Assembly: GCA_964649095.1 (NCBI GenBank)
Contig: CAZYPH010000016.1
Coordinates: 1-30,991, forward strand
DNA: 30,991 nt
Reading direction: 5' to 3'
DNA from: CAZYPH01 sp964649095
GTDB taxonomy: Bacteria; Bdellovibrionota; UBA1018; UBA923
This document shows positions 25,281-30,991 of this stretch, piece by piece. The notes under the pieces were generated by a model. The model saw only the letters and a program-made list of their open reading frames with translations, was not told the DNA's origin and searched no databases. Position 1 is the first letter of the stretch, and each line of letters begins with the position of its first letter. The position numbers and the translations under genes were made by a program.

Positions 25281-26993
25281 TCATTCATGTGCTGCCGGAA
25301 TGTGCAAGCGATCGCGAAATTTCGCATTGTTGCTAATTTTATTAAAATAGAAATCTTTCGCTTCTTTGTAACCAGCATCAAAGTGCCGCACAACGCCCAT
25401 GCCTGGATCTGAGTTCATCACACGCGATAGACGCACTCCTGCTTCTACCGTGCCATCGGCCACAATCACCATACCGGCATGAATCGAATACCCCATGCCG
25501 ACACCACCGCCATGATGCACCGAAACCCAAGAAGCGCCATTGATCGAATTGATCAATGCATTCAAGATCGGCCAATCGGCCACGGCATCGCTACCATCTA
25601 ACATTTTTTCCGTCTCGCGATTGGGTGAGGCCACTGAGCCACAATCTAAATGATCGCGTCCTATGACAATCGGCGCCTTCACACGACCCGCAGCAACCAA
25701 TTCATTAAATTTTAACGCAGCTCTTTCGCGCTCGCCGTATCCTAACCAACAAATGCGGGCTGGCAATCCCTGAAATGCCACACGTTCTTGCGCCATACTT
25801 AACCAGCGTTGTAGGTGATGATTGTCTGGAAATAATTCTGAGATAGCCTCATCCGTTACTTTAATATCTTCGGGGTCGCCAGAAAGCGCTACCCACCTAA
25901 ACGGCCCTTTACCTTCGCAAAAAAGTGGACGGATGTAAGCCGGCACAAAACCTTCAAATGAAAATGCCTGCTGGTAGCCATTAGCCAACGCTTGCCCCCT
26001 AAGATTATTGCCATAATCAAAAACAAACGTGCCTTGTTTTTCAAACGCTTGCATAAGCTTTACGTGGGCAATCATCGAGGCTCGCACTTTTTCCAAATAC
26101 GTTTTCTGGTCGGCATTACGAAGATAGTTGGCTTCTTCACGGCTCAATCCCTGGGGATAATATCCGTTCAATTCATCGTGAGCCGAGGTTTGATCGGTTA
26201 ACAGATCCACTGCGATCTTCTGATCTAAAAGCACTTGTAACAAATCAATCACGTTACACTGCACACCGATCGACACCGACTTGCCGTCGGCTTTGGCTTT
26301 TAACGCCAACTGAATCCCTTCGTCTATCGATGAGGCACGGTGGTCGAGGTATTTTTTTTCTAAACGACGATCAATACACTCGCTCTGCATTTCGGCGACT
26401 AAACAAACACCACCAGCCATAACCACAGCCAAAGGCTGCGCACCGCCCATGCCACCCAGTCCACCGGTCACACAGAGTTTGCCGCGCAAATCACTACCAA
26501 AATGTTTACGACCCGCTTCAGCAAACGTTTCGTACGTGCCCTGCAAGATGCCTTGAGTGCCAATATAAATCCAACTCCCAGCCGTCATCTGCCCGTACAT
26601 CATAAGACCCTTTTGATCGAGCTCACGAAAGTGCTCCCAATTCGCCCAGCGGGGCACTAACATCGAGTTCGACAAAATGACTCGAGGCGCATTCTCGTGT
26701 GTTTTAAAAACAGCAACTGGTTTTCCGCTTTGAATCAAAAGTGTCTGATCATTCTCCAGCGCACGCAATTCATGCACGATGGTTTCATAGGCCGTCCAGT
26801 TGCGCGCGGCTTTTCCAATACCGCCATACACGACAAGATCTTGTGGGCGCTCGGCCACCTCGGGGTCTAGGTTATTCATCAACATACGAAGCGCGGCCTC
26901 TTGCACCCAGCCCTTGCAAGTTAGGTCTGTTCCTCGAGGCGCGCGAATCGCTTCGCGTGTAAATTTTTGATGGTGTGAAAATACTCCGGTCAT
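25281..26993 (-). CDS. hutU: Urocanate hydratase
   Basis: Urocanase converts urocanate to imidazolone-propionate using tightly bound NAD+. The 570-residue protein is slightly longer than the usual 555-560. It has the family opening IRAPRGTDLTCKGWVQEAAL, the glycine-rich NAD-binding stretch GGLGGMGGAQPLAV, the conserved cysteine region LPARICWLGYGER and VIGRDHLDCGSVASPNRE. The start overlaps the hutH stop by ATGA, with GGGAGAA upstream. The protein is cytoplasmic and acts directly after HutH in the pathway. Confidence 0.96.
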   Translation of the reverse strand: MTGVFSHHQKFTREAIRAPRGTDLTCKGWVQEAALRMLMNNLDPEVAERPQDLVVYGGIGKAARNWTAYETIVHELRALENDQTLLIQSGKPVAVFKTHENAPRVILSNSMLVPRWANWEHFRELDQKGLMMYGQMTAGSWIYIGTQGILQGTYETFAEAGRKHFGSDLRGKLCVTGGLGGMGGAQPLAVVMAGGVCLVAEMQSECIDRRLEKKYLDHRASSIDEGIQLALKAKADGKSVSIGVQCNVIDLLQVLLDQKIAVDLLTDQTSAHDELNGYYPQGLSREEANYLRNADQKTYLEKVRASMIAHVKLMQAFEKQGTFVFDYGNNLRGQALANGYQQAFSFEGFVPAYIRPLFCEGKGPFRWVALSGDPEDIKVTDEAISELFPDNHHLQRWLSMAQERVAFQGLPARICWLGYGERERAALKFNELVAAGRVKAPIVIGRDHLDCGSVASPNRETEKMLDGSDAVADWPILNALINSINGASWVSVHHGGGVGMGYSIHAGMVIVADGTVEAGVRLSRVMNSDPGMGVVRHFDAGYKEAKDFYFNKISNNAKFRDRLHIPAAHE

Positions 26994-28498
26994 AACAACA
27001 ATTCTCCCTTCAACATCAATGCACTCACGGCATTGATGTCGTCATGAAATATACGATCGGCTTTTGCCATGGGCACTTTCGTGCGAATACGTTTCATTGC
27101 CTCGGCAACCAAAACGGCTGGCTGCAATGGTTTTCTAAACTCTAAAGCCTGTGCAGCAGCCAAAAATTCAATTGCAATCACATTCCACGTATTGTCGATA
27201 ATCTGGCGTGCTTTACGCGCCGCTATTGTACCCATGCTGACATGGTCTTCTTTATCGACACTAGTTGGAATCGAATCGACCACTGCCGGATGCGACAATA
27301 CTTTGTTCTCACTCACTAGCGACGCCGCCACGCACTGTACAATCATGAACCCCGAATTCACACCGCCGTCTTCAATTAAATAAGCCGGCAGCCCCGAGAA
27401 ACCGGGGTTGATCATTTTTTGCAAACGCTGTTCAGAGATATTAGCAAGCTCGGCAATCGCAATCGAAAGATGATCCATGGCCATGCCCACATATTCACCG
27501 TGAAAATTACCGCCACTTAAAATCTCTCCGGTATCTAGAAACACGAGCGGATTATCAGTGACCGAATTGACCTCAATTTCTAGCACTTCACGTGTGCGTT
27601 CGATCGTTTCTAAACAAATGCCATGTACTTGAGGAATACACCGCACACTATACGGATCTTGCACGCGGCTACAGTTGGCATGGCTCTTCATAATGGCAGA
27701 ATTTTTAAGATACCGTCGCATCTCCCCTGCCACATGTCTTTGACCACGATGCGGTCGCACAGCGTGAATGCGTTGATCGAATGGTTTAGCCGAACCTGCC
27801 AAAGCCTCCACCGTCATAGCGCCCGCCAAGTTTGCCATAAAACCCAGTGCTTCAGCCTTTAAAAAGGCCAACACACCAATGGCAGTCATTATTTGGGTGC
27901 CGTTAATTAACGACAGACCTTCTTTGGCTTTTATTTTATAGGGTTTCAATTTGGCATTTTTTAGCGCGAATGACGACGGCAACAACTCACCGCGATAATA
28001 GGCGCGCCCTTCACCAATCAACGTCAACGCCAAATGGGCCAGGGGCGCTAAATCGCCACACGCACCCACACTGCCTTGCTCTGGTATGTACGGATGCACC
28101 CCTCTATTTAATAGCTCTAATAATGCTTCAATTAATTCTATTGATACCCCAGATACACCCGACGCCAATGTATTCGCGCGTAATAAAATCGAAGCACGTA
28201 CTTCTGAAGTTTTTAGCGGTCGTCCCACCCCAGCCGCATGCGAACGCAGCAAATTTACCTGCAGTTCGTCCAATCGATTTTTTGGAATACGCACATCACT
28301 CAAAGAACCAAAGCCGGTATTTACGCCGTAAATGGGTTTGTCTTGAGTAGCCTTCTTTTCAATAAATTGCCGTGTGCGTGTTATGTTTTTTTTTGCTGCC
28401 GCACTCAACACTACTTTTACAGCGCCCTCGTAATCGTACGCCACTTGAGCAATCTGTTGAAGGCTTAAACTTTTTCCATCGATAGTAATATTTTTCAT
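26990..28498 (-). CDS. hutH: Histidine ammonia-lyase with Ala-Cys-Gly at the MIO site
   Basis: HutH deaminates histidine to urocanate, the first step of histidine use. The 502-residue protein matches the family throughout: YGVNTGFGSL with the catalytic Tyr, the MIO region GSVGACGDLAPLAHL, and QDPYSVRCIPQVHG. In nearly all members the prosthetic group methylidene-imidazolone forms from Ala-Ser-Gly. Here codon 147 (plus-strand 28058-28060, TGT on the coding strand) gives Cys, so the tripeptide is Ala-Cys-Gly. From memory, the equivalent Ser-to-Cys replacement in the Pseudomonas enzyme is reported to be tolerated, so activity is still likely. The start overlaps the rpe stop (ATGA); hutU overlaps its end. 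Confidence 0.95.
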   Translation of the reverse strand: MKNITIDGKSLSLQQIAQVAYDYEGAVKVVLSAAAKKNITRTRQFIEKKATQDKPIYGVNTGFGSLSDVRIPKNRLDELQVNLLRSHAAGVGRPLKTSEVRASILLRANTLASGVSGVSIELIEALLELLNRGVHPYIPEQGSVGACGDLAPLAHLALTLIGEGRAYYRGELLPSSFALKNAKLKPYKIKAKEGLSLINGTQIMTAIGVLAFLKAEALGFMANLAGAMTVEALAGSAKPFDQRIHAVRPHRGQRHVAGEMRRYLKNSAIMKSHANCSRVQDPYSVRCIPQVHGICLETIERTREVLEIEVNSVTDNPLVFLDTGEILSGGNFHGEYVGMAMDHLSIAIAELANISEQRLQKMINPGFSGLPAYLIEDGGVNSGFMIVQCVAASLVSENKVLSHPAVVDSIPTSVDKEDHVSMGTIAARKARQIIDNTWNVIAIEFLAAAQALEFRKPLQPAVLVAEAMKRIRTKVPMAKADRIFHDDINAVSALMLKGELLL

Positions 28499-29169
28499 AC
28501 TTTAATCTTCAGTGCTGCAATTGTTTTAGAAATATCTGTTTTTGAATATATATATGATCCTGCAACGAACACATCAGCCCCAGCTTTGGCTAAAACAGCG
28601 GCATTTTTTTCATTGATGCCGCCATCCACTTCAATCAAAAATCTATGGCTGTTTAATTTTCTTATGGCGGCCAATCGTTTTACTTTCTCGACAGAATGCT
28701 CAATAAATTTTTGTCCGGCAAACCCGGGATTCACTGACATCACCAAAACCAAATCGACGAGATGCAAAACATCTGTCAATGCCTCTACCGAAGTAGCCGG
28801 ATTAATCGACACCCCACACCGAACACCTAAAGATTTAATTTGGTTCAAAACCCGATCTAAATGCCGCACCGCCTCGACATGCACCGTGATGTAGTCACAA
28901 CCAGCCTTCACAAAGGCTTCGAGGTAGTTTTCCGGATGTTCCATCATCAAATGCGCATCAAAAACTTTTTTGGTGTACGGACGCACGGCTTGCACGACCA
29001 CCGGGCCAATCGTCAGGTTCGGCACAAAACAACCATCCATGACATCAATATGTATCCAATCAGCACCCGCTTGATCTAAGGCGCGCACACTCTTACCCAG
29101 CTCTGCAAAATTGGCGCTGAGTATCGATGGTGCGACCAATGTTTGTGTGCATTTTTTTTCTGCTTTCAT
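28495..29169 (-). CDS. rpe: Ribulose-phosphate 3-epimerase
   Basis: Rpe interconverts ribulose 5-phosphate and xylulose 5-phosphate in the pentose phosphate pathway. The 224-residue TIM-barrel protein shows PSILSANF, the metal and catalytic segment HIDVMDGCFVPNLTIGP, DAHLMMEHPE, VMSVNPGFAGQKF and the second catalytic Asp in EVDGGIN. Length is normal. It overlaps fmt upstream and hutH downstream by 4 bases each; GAGGTG precedes the ATG. Its link to translation and histidine-use genes seems to be operon position, not shared function. Confidence 0.96.
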   Translation of the reverse strand: MKAEKKCTQTLVAPSILSANFAELGKSVRALDQAGADWIHIDVMDGCFVPNLTIGPVVVQAVRPYTKKVFDAHLMMEHPENYLEAFVKAGCDYITVHVEAVRHLDRVLNQIKSLGVRCGVSINPATSVEALTDVLHLVDLVLVMSVNPGFAGQKFIEHSVEKVKRLAAIRKLNSHRFLIEVDGGINEKNAAVLAKAGADVFVAGSYIYSKTDISKTIAALKIKV

Positions 29170-30143
29170 TCTGTCGGCACCTCATGCGAGCCCGCATACG
29201 TGAGTTCTACGTTTTTTAGCCCATTTAAAAAATCAACTGCTGACATTTTACGTTTACCCTCTGGTTGAATATTTAGAAATTCTAATACACCGTCTTCTAC
29301 ACAAAAAAGCACGCTGCCAAATCTGGTATTAAAATCTCCAGGTCGCATCCCGTGCATCACGCCCTCAAACGATCGCATTTCGTGAATTTTGAGCGTACCA
29401 ATATTCGTTTTCAAAAAAGTTCCAGGCCAAGGGTCGAACGCTCGAGCCCGATTCAAACAGTCTTTAACTGATCGCTCTGGAATTAACTCGCCATCACTTT
29501 TTGCAATCAACTTTGCGTAGGTCACCTGCGATTCATCTTGTTCGACTTCTTTTAAATCGCCCGACAACATGCGTTGCAACGTTTCTACAATTAAAGAACC
29601 ACCCATCGTCGCCAACACATCGTGCAACGCTCGTGCATTCATTGTTGGTAGTATGGGCGTCGTTGCCTGCAACAGAATAGGGCCAGCATCCATTTTAGAA
29701 ACTAATTTCATGGTCGTCACGCCGGTCTCTTTTTCACCATTTAACAGAGCATATTGTATCGGCGCTGCGCCACGGTATTTTGGCAACAAACTGGAGTGGA
29801 TGTTCACACAACCTAAACGCGGAATACTCAAGACCCCTTTACTCAAAAATTGAGCAAACGCGACAACAACCACAACATCGGGCAAACGATCAGAAAGGCG
29901 ACGTTTCTCTTCAGGCGTATTGATGCTTTCCGGCTGAAATACGGGCAAATCTAATTCTTTAGCGACTTGTTTTATTATGGGCTCTTGCAATTTTTGTCCA
30001 CGCCCTGCTGGTCGATCAGGCTGTGTGTAAACCGCAACTATTTTAGCCACCGAGCTGGCCTGATGCAGTGCTCGTAAAGCAGGCACGGCAAAGTCGGGCG
30101 TGCCCATAAACACCACACGATAAGGTGCATTTTGTTTTGTCAT
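29166..30143 (-). CDS. fmt: Methionyl-tRNA formyltransferase
   Basis: Fmt transfers a formyl group from 10-formyl-tetrahydrofolate to initiator Met-tRNA. The protein of about 325 residues has the opening VVFMGTPDFAVPAL and the catalytic and folate-binding region NIHSSLLPKYRGAAPIQYAL. The conserved Asp follows in SKMDAGPIL, and the C-terminal domain starts near residue 205 with RAFDPWPGTF. I place the start at the ATG at 30143; an in-frame TTG at 30149 has a GAGA about 6 bases upstream and would add two residues. It lies 54 bases after the permease gene and overlaps rpe. The common fmt partner gene def is not seen here. Confidence 0.95.
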   Translation of the reverse strand: MTKQNAPYRVVFMGTPDFAVPALRALHQASSVAKIVAVYTQPDRPAGRGQKLQEPIIKQVAKELDLPVFQPESINTPEEKRRLSDRLPDVVVVVAFAQFLSKGVLSIPRLGCVNIHSSLLPKYRGAAPIQYALLNGEKETGVTTMKLVSKMDAGPILLQATTPILPTMNARALHDVLATMGGSLIVETLQRMLSGDLKEVEQDESQVTYAKLIAKSDGELIPERSVKDCLNRARAFDPWPGTFLKTNIGTLKIHEMRSFEGVMHGMRPGDFNTRFGSVLFCVEDGVLEFLNIQPEGKRKMSAVDFLNGLKNVELTYAGSHEVPTE

Positions 30144-30197
30144 GCCCAAACGTTATCTCAACGCGAAAAGCGAAGTCATGCAGAATCTAAAATCACA

Positions 30198-30991
30198 CTA
30201 AGCCCGAGAACCCTGAGCACGATAAACGATTACTAAAGCCACACCTAGAAAAAACACCGACGGCGCCCAAACAGCAAACACTGGCAACACCGCGCCCGAT
30301 CGCCCAAGCGAAACACTTAAACTAAACATCAACCAGTACACAAAAATCCATCCCGCCGCAGCCGCAATATCTTTACCTAAACCGGCCTGCCTTTTTGGGC
30401 GAATCGATGCGGGAATAGCAATCAGTGCCATAATCAAAGCAATAAAACTGACCGCCACACGCGAATGTAAATCGACTTCATATTGCCTCGTGCTAACACC
30501 AGCCTCTTTGTTTCTGGCGATAAATTTTGCCAGATCTTTTAGCCGAAGCGTATCCACTTGTTTTTCGATTTCTAAAAAATCACTCGGCGTTTCAGGCAAC
30601 TGAAAACGCTTTTCCTGAAAAGGTTTACTGTTTGGAAACTCATCATCGCCCGAAAATACGGTCAACATTCCGTTCTTTAATAACCACTCTTGTTTATCAC
30701 TATTATACGTCGCTTGATTGGCTTCTACGTGCTGCACCAAATGAAAATTATTGTTAAAAAAATAGATCCCAATACCTTGAATCGTAGCCGATTGTTGATC
30801 ATAATATCTTAAATTATATATATAATTTTTACTGCGATACCAGATTTTGCTAGTTTTAATATCTAACGTAAAATCATTTCGACCCTTAATTGCTTTCCAA
30901 TAATAGGCTGTGCGCTTTTTAGCCATCGGCGGTACGATACGATCGTAAACTACAAGAGTTAGACAACACGCCACAAATACGGACACCAAAA
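30198..30991 (-). CDS. lptG: LptF/LptG-family LPS export permease, C-terminal part
   Basis: The frame is open to the window edge, so only the last 264 or so residues are seen; full-length relatives have about 350-390. The visible part begins in a membrane segment, continues with a periplasmic beta-jellyroll-type region (IWYRSKNYIYNLRYYD, then EANQATYNSDKQEWLLKNG), and ends with three membrane helices after ARNKEAGVSTRQYEVDLHSRVA. That pattern is the LptF/LptG permease of the LptB2FGC complex, which extracts lipopolysaccharide from the inner membrane. The segment W-L-KNG favours LptG, but LptF cannot be fully excluded. It supports a Gram-negative envelope. The frame starts with TTG at 30989 only because the sequence ends there. 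Confidence 0.82.
   Translation of the reverse strand, partial: LVSVFVACCLTLVVYDRIVPPMAKKRTAYYWKAIKGRNDFTLDIKTSKIWYRSKNYIYNLRYYDQQSATIQGIGIYFFNNNFHLVQHVEANQATYNSDKQEWLLKNGMLTVFSGDDEFPNSKPFQEKRFQLPETPSDFLEIEKQVDTLRLKDLAKFIARNKEAGVSTRQYEVDLHSRVAVSFIALIMALIAIPASIRPKRQAGLGKDIAAAAGWIFVYWLMFSLSVSLGRSGAVLPVFAVWAPSVFFLGVALVIVYRAQGSRA

Noticed and set aside
25599..25670. Cys in HLDCGSVAS of urocanate hydratase where Ser is usual
   Set aside because: The position is not known to me as catalytic, and the catalytic cysteine region ARICW is intact, so it is noted only as a substitution.

Overview
The window is a densely packed Gram-negative chromosome segment of moderate G+C by eye. The longest gap between genes is about 83 bases. 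I see no rRNA, tRNA, CRISPR array, insertion sequence or phage genes, and no gene-free stretch over 300 bases. The block pilB-pilT-pilC-pilS-pilR has the order known from Myxococcus and other former Deltaproteobacteria. Together with the Bat/MoxR cluster, an LptG-type permease and many secreted proteins of unknown function, it suggests a Bdellovibrionota- or Myxococcota-like bacterium. That placement is inference.

Layout. (1) 1-3946, minus strand: moxR, a DUF58 gene, a BatD/DUF4381-like gene, batA, and the first 26 codons of a probable batB leaving the window, all overlapping or nearly so. (2) 4008-6538, plus strand: two overlapping genes for exported, cysteine-containing, distantly paralogous proteins of unknown function; both end in an INGG-x-PF motif. 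(3) 14062-6558, minus strand: a tight four-gene run of CHASE2 histidine kinase, sigma-54-activating response regulator, and two tandem paralogous exported proteins with an HExxH motif and a downstream NE-x-MAT motif, so candidate zinc metallopeptidases. (4) 14103-15068, plus strand: ribF. (5) 15152-24006, plus strand: the type IV pilus motor and regulatory genes, then two unknown membrane or exported proteins where pilA might be expected. (6) 30991-24012, minus strand: the C-terminal part of an LptG-type permease, then fmt, rpe, hutH, hutU and hutI, with fmt to hutU joined by 4-base overlaps.

Most interesting is the candidate system in regions 2 and 3. A sensor kinase and a sigma-54 activator lie directly upstream of two secreted protease-like proteins. 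The larger one has a single lysine, in its signal peptide, against 76 arginines in 720 residues; the smaller has 6 lysines against 78 arginines. The facing pair of secreted proteins is also lysine-poor. A candidate sigma-54 promoter with correct GG/GC spacing sits at the end of the regulator gene, just ahead of the protease pair. A second oddity is a histidine ammonia-lyase whose cofactor-forming tripeptide is Ala-Cys-Gly instead of Ala-Ser-Gly.
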